This document shows positions 1-12,000 of a stretch of 64,000 nucleotides of DNA, piece after piece. How positions within the stretch are numbered: the stretch's first letter is position 1; every line of letters begins with the position of its first letter. The translations under genes and the position numbers were made by a program. Source of the DNA: Erodium maritimum (lineage: Eukaryota > Streptophyta > Magnoliopsida > Geraniales > Geraniaceae); NCBI GenBank assembly GCA_963921825.1, contig OY997594.1, positions 3,601,001 through 3,665,000 on the forward strand. Direction: 5' to 3'. The notes under the pieces are model-generated. The model was given only the letters and a program-made list of their open reading frames with translations. It ran no database searches and was not told the DNA's origin.

Positions 1-2225
1 GTGATGCGGTCAATTTTGCGTTCATTCATCATCTTCTTCTGACGTATAGTGTAGTTGGGCTTATGTAGTTGATGGGCCGAGGCCCAAACGAGTACGTAAG
101 AGCGTGCCGAACAGAATCGGTAAAGTATTTGATGAGAAACACTTCCAAGCTCATTGTGGCTTAAGGGTGCTCAAAAAATTCCTATCTTACTCAATTCATT
201 TGTTAATCCGGTCAATACTTACCTACGTAAGATATATAAAATCGAATTTTCATGAGCCTGTATCACTATAGACGGATGTCGGATTTTGAGGATCACTTGT
301 CTGTCCGCTTCTCTTGATAAGTCTCCCTATTTTATGTTATGTACAAACTCAAATCGATAAGTTTAACTTTGGTTAGGGTTATTGGGGATTGGCTTTCTCT
401 GGTGGTGGCTTAGCCATCGTCGAATTATGGTTGATTGTGGTGCTGGCCATCAATCAATTGGTTTCCCTTGTTTTGGAGGAGCCAATAGCTAGGATTCTTG
501 GACCGGGTAGGGATAGGGTTTGAGATGGTGGCTCTGCTTCTTCTGTTGGGGTGGTGATTGGCTGGTTTTGATTGTCTTCAGTGAGCCCTTTATCATTGAG
601 CTTCTTGGTTGGTTCAATAGAGTACTAGACTCTTTGTTTCAGTTGTTCTTTAAGTTAGGTTTGCTGGTTTTGAGGATAGTGTTAGGTGCTGAGACCCTGC
701 TTTGGTTTATCTCCCCTTGTTGGGAGTGTTTGATTTTCTTGGTTGCCCCTGCTTGGGCTTAGGTTTGTTGTGGTGTTTTTTCGGTTTCTGCTCTTCATGT
801 TAGTTAAAATTGGGTTTGTAGACCAATGTTGTACCCATTATATGGGATTTGTTCTGGTTTGAGGTGCTTCTAGCATACTCTGGTTTGTACTTGAGGGGTT
901 CCCCTTGTCCTTGTTTTCAAGTTGGAAACTTGGCTTTTATTGGATAAAAAAAAACTTGCTGATCAAAAAAAAAAGTTTAACTTTTGGGTGCGGCGAAGTC
1001 GTTGTAGCGTACTTTGTCCACATAGGAGTTTTGGGAGTGCAGTTCAGATCTGGTGTGGGATTACTTTCCCATCTTCGGTTGTTGATTGTAGCGGCTCTGT
1101 TCTGTTTGCTCTGGGAGTTCTTCTCCGTCGATACCTGGCTCCCTTTGCTGTCATCGATGTTTATACGACGGCTCGTTCTTTACTCTGTGTGGGAAGCGTT
1201 TCTTCTGTAGGAGATCGTTGGGGTTTTGTGTGAGCTGAACCTGTCGTTGGCTGTTGTGGTGTTGGCCCCAGCTCGTCGGAGGTTCTCTTCGGTGCTATAG
1301 TGTTTCTGGATAGGAAAGGGTTCTGCTCATTCGTTGGGTGGCCTGGCGTATCGTTGTTCTCTGGTCGTGGGACGCGTTTCTCCATCCTTGGGTGTTGATC
1401 GTCGTGGATTCAGCGGCGCGTCAGGGTTTTGGTACTGTTGGCCTTCTCGACTGTTTTAGTTTGTGTCCCCGCTTACCCTCTTTTCGATATCTGTTCAGTA
1501 TTCATTTGCTTCCTTCCACTTCGGTGTTAGGGCTTGCCGGTTTAAGCTGTTGGCCGCCGGTGAGAAGTTCGGCATTTGTGCCTCTTAGATGTCTACTTTC
1601 AGTTTCGTTTTTAGGGTTTAGTGTGTCTGGTTGGGTTTGACTCCTCGGACATGTCTTTGTCGTTCGGTGTTGTCCATCGACCTATTATTTTTCATCTTCC
1701 AGTCTTTGTGATCGGTTGATGATCCTAATGAGACAATGTGTTTTCATTATTAGGCAGTCGGTTGGTTTTTTCAGTATCGCTGGTGCTTAATGATTGCAAA
1801 ATCCGGGTGATGGACCATTCCTTTTTATGTGCTTCAGGGTAAGAATATCTGGGTTTTAGACCTGCTTTTCTGTTGAGTTCTTAATGGTTGTAATATTTGG
1901 GTATTTAGACATTTTTCTTTGTTTGCACCCCTTGTTGGGTTAGTCTTGAGGTTGTGCTTTTTGCCAGCGCTCACGTCTGTTATTGGCTTCGCTTGTCTTC
2001 TCTGGTTGTTCCCTTTGTTGGGGCTGTCTTAAGATTGTGCTTTCACGTCAGCGCTTGTCTTTCAGGTTTCTCCCTTGCGTGTGATTTGTTCATCTGCCTC
2101 AGTGTGTTGAGGCTTTCTTAAGATTCCGATTAAAGAGGAATGCTTTTTTGCTGTACTTCACCCCTGCTCTATGCTTTATAGAACTGGTTTTATAATATGT
2201 CTTTGCTGATAATAAAAAATTAATA
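1..2225 (+). repeat. Decayed repeat DNA with non-LTR-like 3' tails; no supported gene
   Basis: This stretch is T- and G-rich and holds only short open frames with no recognisable domain. Two places look like 3' ends of plant LINE-type elements: a 'ttgctgat' motif followed by an A-rich run near 955-975, and another near 2195-2220. Similar T/G-rich text with the same kind of ending occurs at 49243-49928. I read the block as two or more truncated non-LTR or non-autonomous elements in plus orientation. No reverse transcriptase motif is visible, so the family call is an inference. Confidence 0.35.
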
Positions 2226-2865
2226 AGTTTACCTCATAAACCTTACATATGAAACTCACTCCTCTGATACTCCTTCATTCTTATGTTGTGGTAATTGTAT
2301 ATAAGATAGGCTGATTAGACCTGATCCACCCACAAAATATCAATATTCATTGGTACACTAATTACTAATATTATATTTTATGCTAATGATGCATATGTGA
2401 AATAAATATTTAAGGAGGTCAGTAGGCAGGCAACCTAATTGAGTAGAATTGGAGGGAGTGTGGTTATAGGTTGTAATCACTCTGATCTTCTAGCTCCATG
2501 CAAATTTTGGCCAGTATACCTGCTAACAACTTAAGTACAAACTAAACTGCTTCCTGCTACTAATAATGTATTTTAATCGTGTTTCCGAGAATTATTTATA
2601 CTGCGACGGGATTTACAAAACACGTGAGGGTTACAGAGGTTCGGTTGAAGAGGACTTGAGAAAGACTGAAACGACTCTGAGCTCTCATTGTGATGATAGA
2701 GCTCTTCATTGTATTGGAATCATGTGATTGTGATCCACTGGTTCACGTTGTTTTTGTTGTTTCTGCTTTAGGTTCTATTCATTTCGAGTTTATGGATTCT
2801 TCGTCTTGTGTTGATCACTTAATTTACACATCATTTCTTCCTATGAATAAAAAAATGTCTCCTAC
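2226..2865. other. Intergenic, no gene seen
   Basis: AT-rich DNA between the LINE-like tails and the MITE. I see no conserved protein, tRNA or clear terminal repeat in it. Confidence 0.5.
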
Positions 2866-3174
2866 AACCTTCCACAGTGGGAGTCGAAAGAATCGTCGAA
2901 AGCGACGAAAAGTTTCGGCTCTGATTTTCTCTCTCATGGCGAATCGACGTCCTCCGAGTCTACAGATTCATCGACCGTCGTTTCTCTCTTCTGATTCACT
3001 CTCCTCTCCTCCCTCATAATTCTCTCTCCTCCCTCAACGAATCTGCTCCTTACACGTCAGATTTTGTTCAGATTCGACCCTCCAAATCCGACACTCTACT
3101 ACATAATCTGTCAAATCCGACCTGATTTAGACCCATAGATTCAACCTCTAGATACGACGCCACTATGGATAGCC
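2866..3174. mobile_element. Harbinger-type MITE
   Basis: A 309-bp element whose left end (AACCTTCCACAGTGG) and right end (reverse complement GGCTATCCATAGTGGCGTCG) closely match the right and left ends of the larger Harbinger element at 35967-37309. It is flanked by TAC and TAA, close to the 3-bp TTA/TAA target duplication of PIF/Harbinger elements. The inside is low-complexity, C/T-rich, without coding capacity. It is best read as an internally deleted relative of the larger element. Confidence 0.65.
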
Positions 3175-4360
3175 TAAGAGACTGGAATAGCATAACGGTT
3201 GTGAGTTGACATTTTTTTCTTTCTCTCTGGATTTGACTTATTTTAGTATAAAATTGGTCAAAGTGATGACATACAAGGGGGAGAGACAGGAAGTGTTACC
3301 AAACCTTAACCAAATATTCAACCTCTCCCTAACTGTCCCGTGATTCCTAAGATTTAAATAAAACAGAAACTAGACAATACTCCTATACTGCCAAGGTGCC
3401 TTGGTGTACAAGCAACTGATGCTTGACCTGGCTATATGCATATATTATTATTCAAATGTCTGGGTTCATACTATCAACACATTTTTGTGAAGAAACAAGT
3501 GTTTACTTCAATATTCTGATTCCAGAGTTGCCTTTTCATCCATTATTCAAACCAGAAATTAAGGGTTATTTTCTTCATTCTTATTTGTTTATCATGTAAA
3601 TAATGATAGGCCCAGTTCTCCCTATCACAATGGTGTCAGAGCCTGTTTCTGTAGACTCTCTCAAGAAATGGGTCGGGGTAAATCTCTTAGGATTAGGAAC
3701 ACCTGAAAACTATGATTGCTGCCTCTCATGGTGGTCGGTGTAGATAGGATGAAGTGGGCCCGTGAGGAATTGAGTAGACCAAATAAAAGTCTCACATCAG
3801 ATACTTAAGAAATACAGAAATACTTAATATATATCTTGGAACCATAACTTGGTAGGTTAGTCTTTTAGGACAAATATGGTGATCAATCTATATATTATGG
3901 CTTCTTGTTGTGTGTTCCTCCAAAATATGACCCGATTCTCCCTATGAAATAAATGGGAATAATAGTTTTTTTATGCGTCAATCGGAAAATAAACCCGACT
4001 CTTACGATCCTGGCTACCATCCCCAAACAAATACCGTCAGCCCATACTCCCACTATTTCATCAAAAGTAGTCTGTACAAGACGGATTTTTCACCCAAACA
4101 GTCTTTTCAGACAAACCCGTTAACCGATATATTCATATTAAATTTCCCATGAGTTTATAGGATGTAACAACTAATGGAGCTAGTGTCTATCTAGTGGGTG
4201 CACCAAACCCTCTTTATGGTTGGACTTAGTCCCCCCCCCCCCCCCCCCCCCTTAAAATACAAGTATCCCTATTGACTCCGAACCTAATGTCCCTCTCAAA
4301 CCATTTCTTTTTTATTTTTATTTTCAAAAAAAAAAAAAACTCTCTTCCCGCTTTATCACA
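3175..4360. other. Intergenic / laccase upstream region with a C homopolymer
   Basis: No gene is visible. A run of 21 C sits at 4231-4251, about 190 bp before the laccase start, followed by an A-rich run near 4327-4339. A tRNA-Met primer-site-like string (ATGGTGTCAGAGCC) near 3630-3643 hints at an old LTR-type fragment, but terminal repeats could not be established. Confidence 0.45.
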
Positions 4361-4370
4361 ATATAAATAG
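4361..4370 (+). promoter_or_regulatory. Putative TATA box of the laccase gene
   Basis: ATATAAATAG lies about 70-80 bp before the laccase ATG and is followed by a C/T-rich stretch typical of plant transcription starts. Position and consensus are seen directly; use as a promoter is inferred. Confidence 0.6.
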
Positions 4371-4440
4371 CTCCCCTCCCATCCCTCCATAGCTCACACA
4401 ACACAACCTCATCTCTCCCATTTCCATAGCTCTACTCCAC

Positions 4441-7400
4441 ATGCTGAGTCGAGCAATGGAAGCTCACTATCTCACTACCAACTCATTGTGCTCTCTTCTC
4501 CTTTCCCTCCTCGTCCTCTCCCCGCTCCTCGCCTCCTTGGCCAACGCTGAGACTCACTTCCACAACTTCGTCGTAAGTCTTTTTAGTTTTGTTTGTTTCT
4601 TTGTTTTTCGGTCTTTTTAGGCTTCTGGTTCTCTGCTAGACTTTGTTAATGATTTGATGGTTCTAGGTCGGGAATTAAAAGAAATTGGATTCATAACCGA
4701 CTGAACGCTTTTCATTACCGATTGAATATGTCATTCGGTAATGTATTGTTCAGTGGTAGTGAATCCAGACTATTTTTTCTTGATAGAAAACAAATTTATG
4801 TTTGTCTTTTTCTTTGTATCCTGATGTTTTCAATCCGATTGAATCAGATCCAAACGACGCCTGTGAGGAGGCTATGTAGGACCCACAATAGCGTCACGGT
4901 CAACGGGCAGTTCCCAGGGCCGACGTTGAACGTGCGGAACGGAGATTCCCTGGTGATCAGGGTCACCAACAGGGTTCAATACAACATATCCCTTCACTGG
5001 TGAGCCAACAATCTCAAACACATTAACGATCTTTTGCCGTGACTTGCCACTGATTTATGATCTTGGGCTTGGGCTTGTTCAGGCACGGGCTCTTCCAGCT
5101 CCGGAACCCGTGGGCCGATGGCCCAGAGTACATCACACAATGCCCGATCATGCCCGGAGGGACTTACACGTACCGGTACACTATTACGGCCCAAGAAGGG
5201 ACCTTGTGGTGGCACGCCCACAGCAAGTGGCTCCGAGCCACCGTCTACGGTGCTTTGGTGATCCGGCCCAAGTTGGGGTCTCCTTACCCCTTCCCTACGC
5301 CCAAACGTGAACTTCCGATCCTTCTAGGTATTGCTTCAAACCATTCGCTACGGGTCGATTTGTTTAGGCGAATATGGTCGATACTAGTCGGTTTTGTTCG
5401 GTCTCCGACAAAGAAATGACAAGCGACTACATACCACATTTTTCGGATTAATAGATTTAGGTTGCGAATTGATAGGGACGAAAAACTCTTTGATAAAAGA
5501 GAATCGCCCAAATTGTCAAAAACTGCTGAAAATCAATTTTCTGTCGCTAATTCGTGTGTTGATTTGATATCACTACGACCATCTCTAGTGTACTGGGCGA
5601 TTTGCCTAGGAGAATCTGATTGATTCACCCGCCCTCCCCATATACAAATGGAAAGTGGTCATAAACCATTTTTTTGGACAAATTGATATGGACGATAAAC
5701 TTTTCGCTTGGAGAGAATCGTCCCAAGTTACTGGGAACGGTTAAAAACCAATTTTATTGTATTAATTCACATACAGATTTATTACCATTAAAAGTATCTC
5801 CGGGGTGATTTGCGTAAGGGAATCTAATTGATTCATCCAGCCTCCTGAGATGCAAATGAAAAGTGGTCCCAAACCATTTTTTCGGACGAATTGATAGGGA
5901 CATTAAACTCTTAGCCTAGAGAGAATCGTCCCAAACTGTCGAAAACGGTTAAAAACATTTCCCGGGCGATTTGCCTAGGGGAATCTGATCGGTTCATCCC
6001 GCCTCCCGAGGTGCAAATGGAAAGTGGTCACAAACCATTTTTTCGGACGAATTGACAAGGACAGTAAACTCTCCGCCCAGAGAAAATCGTCCCAAACTGC
6101 CAAAAACCGCTAAAAATCATTTTTTTTTGTCGATTCGTCCTGCATTGGAGCTGCTCTGGCTCAATTTTCTTTGAGATAAGTTCTCATTTCTCTGTTTCTC
6201 TATGCCCAAAACAGCGGAATGGTGGGACAGAAACCCTATGGACGTCCTGAAGTTGGCGCAATGGACCGGAGCGGCTCCGAACATCTCCGACGCTTACACC
6301 GTCAACGGCCAGCCCGGCGATCTTTACCGGTGCTCCCGGACAGGTACATTACCATCAATTTTCTTAATTTGCTTCAAAGTTTCGATTTTTAACCCGAATT
6401 TGAAAAAAAAAACAGGGACTACGAGGTTCCAAGTCCAATCCGGCGACACTGTTCTCTTGAGAGTCATCAACTCTGCACTCAACCAAGAGCTCTTCTTCTC
6501 CGTCGCCGGCCACCAGCTCACCGTCGTGGCCTCCGACGCCGTCTACACCAAGCCGTTCACAACGAATGTGATCATGATCGGCCCCGGCCAGACCTTCGAC
6601 CTCCTCCTGACGGCCAACCAGCCTCCGGGCCGGTACTACATGGCGGCCCGAGCCTACGTCACTACTCAAAACGCACCCTTCGACAACACCACCACAACGG
6701 CTATTCTAGAATACAGATCGGCCCGAACCGGTCCGGTTCTTCCCCGGCTTCCGGCTTACAACGACACGCCCACCTCGACCGCTTTTACCGCCCGGATCAG
6801 GAGCCCGAACCGGATGCAAGTACCGAACAAGATCGATCACAACCTATTCTTCACGGTCGGATTGGGACTCAACAATTGTACCCACCCGCTGCCTAACCCG
6901 CGGTGCCAGGGCCCGAACGGAACCCGGTTCAGTGCCAGCATCAATAACGTCTCTTTCGTGTTCCCGACGTCCAATTCCCTGATGCAGGCTTACTATAACC
7001 GTCAGCCTGGCGTGTTCACGACCGATTTCCCGGCCAGGCCTCCGGTGCAGTTTAATTACACCGGGAACGTACCCAGAGGGTTGTGGCAGACTTCTTTCGG
7101 AACTAAGGTCTATAAGGTCAAATTCGGTGACACGGTCCAGGTCGTGCTACAGGTAAATTTTATTTTAAACAATTATTTATATCGGGTCGGGTTTTCATAA
7201 CTAAAAATTTAATTTAATTAGTTGAGTGTAACCTTAAGCTTTATAACAGTCCCCCGAGTCATAGCAGAAGTCAACATCTACATATAGACCATAGACCATC
7301 CGAACCAAGCCTAAATATCATATAAACTTTGTTTTAAAGATATCGGACTAGACTTTCATAACTAAAAGACCAATCTTGCTAGTCAGGTGTAACCCTAATC

Positions 7401-7772
7401 TTTATAAATGACTCTTTATTCTTATATTTTTCACTTGAACAGGACACGAGCATAGTCACGACCGAGGACCACCCGATGCATCTCCACGGATACCATTTCT
7501 TCGTGCTCGCATCGGGTTTCGGCAACTTCAACCCGAGCACAGACACGGCCAAGTTCAACCTCATCGACCCGCCTCTCAGAAACACCATTGGAACTCCCCC
7601 GGGCGGGTGGGTGGTGATCCGGTTCGTTGCTAATAACCCGGGGATGTGGATTATGCACTGTCACATTGATGCACATCTCGGTACCGGTTTGGCCATGGCT
7701 TTCCTGGTCGAGAACGGGGTCGGGAAGTTGCAGACTGTGATCCCTCCACCGCGCGATCTGCCCCGCTGTTAA
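4441..7772 (+). CDS. Laccase (multicopper oxidase), LAC3/LAC13-like
   Basis: Secreted blue copper oxidase that oxidises monolignols and other phenolics in the cell wall. Six exons join in frame: 4441-4572, 4848-4999, 5083-5327, 6215-6343, 6416-7152, 7443-7772, giving 574 aa, normal for plant laccases. The N-terminus has a hydrophobic signal peptide ending near SLANA. Copper sites are complete: HWHG (split by intron 2), [16 protein letters not shown] and [16 protein letters not shown], with Leu as the type-1 axial position. Blocks such as [17 protein letters not shown] and [11 protein letters not shown] resemble Arabidopsis LAC3/LAC13 as I remember them. A second Met (4456) is an alternative start. 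Intron 3 holds a degenerate tandem repeat, and exon 5 holds a diverged miR397-like site. No stop or frameshift was seen. The exact clade member is uncertain. Confidence 0.93.
5460..6170. repeat. Degenerate tandem repeat in laccase intron 3
   Basis: A block beginning 'gggcgatttgcctagg' recurs at about 5595, 5813 and 5964. Each copy is followed by shared text (aatctgattgattcatcc, aaagtggtcacaaaccatt, gagaatcgtcccaaact). Spacing is about 218 then 151 bp, so the units have unequal length. The repeat fills most of the 887-bp intron. Confidence 0.75.
7170..7440. repeat. Dispersed repeat in laccase intron 5
   Basis: Two related segments (about 7179-7244 and 7342-7409) share 'atcgg...tttcataactaaaa' and 'gtgtaacc(c)taa'. 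Related segments occur at 48625-48695, 48845-48925 and 49007-49075. The pattern suggests a dispersed repeat, perhaps terminal repeats of a small element, but the family is not identified. Confidence 0.5.
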
Positions 7773-8202
7773 GATCAACTGTCATTATTACAACATTCTC
7801 TGTTCGGATTGTTCCTTGATCTGCAAGTATTTGCTTAATCGATTAAGCAGCTGTTATTTTTGGATTATGTTTTTTGAGCAAGTGTGTTAGATTTGTAATA
7901 GCTTTATTGTACCAAAGGAGGTTCAGGCATTTGCATTTAGCAAACCTGTGTCACCAAAGGAAATGGATTTGTTTTGAATGATGTGATCTTTTTCTCTTTA
8001 TTACTTCGATTTCCGATGATAAAAAAACACACATAAACTTGACTTTACATGTAAAATTGAAAATACGAAAGTAATCGCTGTTGAACATAAAACGACAATA
8101 TGGCATTTCGAGCTGAGATGAAAATTTATATGTCGATTAAGTGCAGACTAAATTGACGTTCCTCTACTAAGTCGAGATAGTGAGAAAATATTTTTAAAAA
8201 AT
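7773..8202. other. Laccase 3' flank; no other gene
   Basis: AT-rich 3' untranslated and intergenic DNA. The laccase 3' end should lie here, but no single poly(A) signal stands out. Confidence 0.4.
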
Positions 8203-8273
8203 TGCACCAGCCGGGAATCGAACCCGGGTCTGTACCGTGGCAGGGTACTATTCTACCACTAGACCACTGGTGC
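8203..8273 (-). tRNA. tRNA-Gly (GCC anticodon)
   Basis: The reverse complement reads as a 71-nt tRNA: acceptor stem GCACCAG paired with CTGGTGC plus discriminator A, D-loop GTCTAGTGGTAGAAT, anticodon GCC at 8239-8241, and T-arm CCGGGTTCGATTCCCGG. A run of six T on the minus strand (8196-8201) directly after the gene fits an RNA polymerase III terminator. No intron. It decodes GGC/GGU glycine codons. Confidence 0.97.
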
Positions 8274-9075
8274 TGGACGTTAGAAAAACCTTTTTGTTAA
8301 ATATTATCATAGTTTAAATCATAACAACTCACCCCAGAAAATTTGTTTTTATTTTAATTTGATTTTTATTTTATAGTGACAAAATTTCCCTTCAAATATA
8401 AAATTTATAAAAGATGAACTTAATAATTATCTAAATTTCGATTTTTTTTCTTATTTTTTTTATGATTGACATTTTTATCATTGAATTTGAAGCTTAAATT
8501 AGGATAAATTGAAACAAAAACAAATTACATCATAATAAATTGATAATACTCTAAAATACAGGTATTGAAGTATAATTTCCCCTTAAACCTACTTTGCAGT
8601 TTATTCTAATGACTCAGAGACAGTACTGAAACATATAAAGGAACAAATAGTTTGCAAGTACATGAATCACTAATGATATATAGAAAGGACCAAATAGCAA
8701 TTAAACAGCATCGCAAATTCAGCTAAATAAGTAAGCTGGAATTATTCTGAAATACAAATGACAAGCCAGGCCTCAAAAATGCCGGAGATAAAATGACGAA
8801 CCTATCCCTCGAAAAAACCCAGGAAAAAAAACATCTTATCAAAATTATCTGATCGCACTACCCCAAGAAACTACTCAACAATGACATGTAGAATACAAAT
8901 AAATTCCTAAATTTGATTAATCAAATCGATCACAACCGTCTATTAAATAGGGTGTGATCAGGCATCTTCAACTTTCTCACTTTACCTTCATGTGAAGAGA
9001 CTTTTTTTCATCTATAATACAGAGTAGTTCTGCTTGTGAAGCTGCATGATGGCTACTTCTCCTCTTCTGGTTTCT
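8274..9075. other. AT-rich intergenic / mitoferrin 3' flank
   Basis: No gene seen. The part next to 9075 should hold the mitoferrin 3' untranslated region (minus strand). Confidence 0.45.
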
Positions 9076-12000
9076 TTATGTGACAGTGTCACTCTTGTTG
9101 CTATCATTGAGTTCTTGAAAGAAAGTTTTTGAAGCTTCGTATGTAGACCAACAGATGGCGGCTGCCGGAGCATGGAAAAGCATCCTCGGGATCCATCCCC
9201 TCATCAGTCCCTTATATCCGTCTTTCTTCACTATGGTACGAAAAACGTCGCTGATGGACCCGTTCTTGAATCTGTCACATCCACAAACACCCTGCAAAGG
9301 CGTGTAAATGTTGTTAAAATATTATGATAGATCCCAACTAAACTTGTAAGTTGTATGTATGATTAGCATCACCTCTATATTCATTGTATAACTCTAGAAA
9401 CTATTAATACTAATAATGAATAGGGATAATTGCAAAATAGTACCCTATGTATCCATTTTTTGCAACTTGTGACCCTTTTCTTAGGTAATTGCAAAAAGTA
9501 TCATGACCTTATCTTTTTGTTGTAATTTGTATAAAAATGACGATTTTACCCTTACAACTTAGATTTAAAAGACAACAATTAAAGAGCAAAAGTCCAAATT
9601 TTCTTTCTTCTTTGTAATTTGTATTGTACAAAGAGTAAGAAATTTAAGGGATATGCAAATTTGGGTTTTTTGTTCTTTAATTATTATTTTTGAAATTTAA
9701 ATTTCCAAGGGTAAAATCATCATTTTGAAACAAATTTATACAAAATGCAACAAAAAGGCAAGTTCAAGGCACACTTTTTTGCACCTATCAAAGAAGAGGG
9801 GCCTACTAGTTGCAAAAAGTTATTACCTCAGGGTACTTTTTTGCAATTACTCCTAGTGAATATTATCACCAGCTAATACCTTGTGAATTGATAGCTGAGA
9901 ACCACACATACTAAATAGCAGGACCAAACAAAAAATTGACTGGAGACCGCAAAAACACAACTACCAAAACAAAAATGAAATTATAATACCCAGTAGTGAC
10001 TACTGACTAGTGACAATAGTTAGGACCATTGGCTTTAACAAGTTTGCATGTTACTCTCTGTCCTACGACACATCAGTGTTTTTTTTCTCGAGTTTGCAAA
10101 ATAAAGTGAAGTATTTAGATGGTAGTTTTTTCTTTGTTTTATAGAGGAATTGGGTCTAACTACAGCACAGACAGCATAAGAGAACGGACATCTTACACAG
10201 TTAAAAGGATGCTTTTCTTTGTTTGGTAGAGGAATTAGTCACGATTTATAACAACTTACACATCAAACGGTGATCTTGCCATACTACGTTGTGTAAACAA
10301 ACAGTCTCAAAATTCCCCAAAAAAAAACATGGAACAAGGGGCAACCTAATATTATATACTAGAGACATTTAATACAGGAACCCAAAATTAGCCTTGATAA
10401 ATATATGGTGGTTTGATATGTTGAATGTTATAAATCGGAATTAGGGGTGAGAAAGAATTTGCCCTTCACAAGGGTTAAGGTTGATAGCACATTAGAAGTA
10501 AAAAATAGGGATAATTGCATACAAGGATATGAAAATTTGGATTTTTTGTTTTTTACTTTTATTTTTTAAATCTAAATTGGAAGGGTAAAATCATCATTTT
10601 TATACAAAGTACAACAAAAAGACAAGGTCAGGGGACTTTTTACAATATCTCAGGGGTACTTTTTGGCAATTATCCCTAAAAATATCACACATTGGACTCA
10701 ATGAAGTCAATAACAAAAAAGAAGGTGTTGCAATAATTAGAGACACCGGTGCAAGAAGTCAAACCCCAAGAACGTGCAATATAAGGCGGAAGAAGAGCAT
10801 ACGCATATCCTACAATTAATTTAACAAATAAAGCACGTTCCTTGAACATAAGAAGCTTCATTAATAATGAGACACGTCACTTCATGACAAAAGCATGGCA
10901 CAATCAAGAACAGTTAGTATCACCAGTTATGCACCACAGTGTGTGTTCACAACACAAGGATTACATCAGCAACTACACAACCACACAGAACTGAGTCTAG
11001 TAATATATCTAAGAACATCTCCAATGGGGAGCGAGAATCACCTAAAACGGGGGTTTGGCTCGAAAAATGACTTTGAACACTGGTGGCGGACTAAATTAGT
11101 GCAAAGGAACAGGAAGGTTTAAACCAGCAATGCCGTGATGTATTCTGAGCAGAGAGTGCTCATATCTACATTTTCAAGTAGATTGAGATTAGACCTGTCC
11201 TATCAAATTGGAGAGTGGGTTTCTACAAAGTCATTTTTTTCAGCAATTAAAGCATCCAAGTAAAGTAATACAAAGGGATAATTGCAAAAGCTTGCGGTGA
11301 ACTATGCACGTTTTGCCAATACTGGTGAACTATCTGCAAATCTGTTATCTTTAACAAAAATGAGTCATATGACTTCATTTTTTAGGAAATGACAGTTTTA
11401 CCCTTTACATTATACGCGTTTTGCAGTTTGGAACCCTTATGTATCCACTTTTGCAAGGTTACTTACAACTTTAAGCAAAAACAATTAACTCCATTAGTGG
11501 ATTTGCGGGCGGAAAATAGTTAGGGGGTGTCACCTATAGGCTATAGTATCTGCAAAACGTGCATAGTTCACCGCAAGTTTTCGCAATCATCCAAATACAA
11601 ACATACAAAACAATATATCGGGATTGCATTAAGGATCTGAATGTTGGAAAGTACTGAGATTCTCACCTGACACTGCAACTGAGTTTTCACCACATCCAAC
11701 GGCGTAGTGACAGCAGCAGCCAATGCACCGGCGGCAGCACCGGCGGTGGCATGAACAACCAATCTCTCATCACTGGCACTCTCCGGCGAAACCTCCATCA
11801 AAGCCCTCTTTGCAGCCTCGTAAGTAGAGAAATGCACCGCCGTGAACGGCGCATTCATCAGCACCGTGGTCTTATACGAAGCGTAAAAAGCCCTAAACCC
11901 CTCTTCCCTCAGCACCCTCTTCACACAGTCCCAAACACCCTTGTACGGACTCTCGGTCAGCTGCAATCTCTGCTTCACCATATCCATGGGCGTGAACACC

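Noticed and set aside
520-1640. Several plus-strand open frames of 80-104 codons
   Set aside because: T/G-rich compositional frames with low-complexity proteins, no domain and no splice-consistent extension; the block looks like retroelement tail sequence.
3600-3960. Possible LTR/TRIM element with a tRNA-Met primer-like site
   Set aside because: Only the primer-like string and a repeated 'ttctccctat' were seen; terminal repeats and target duplication could not be established.
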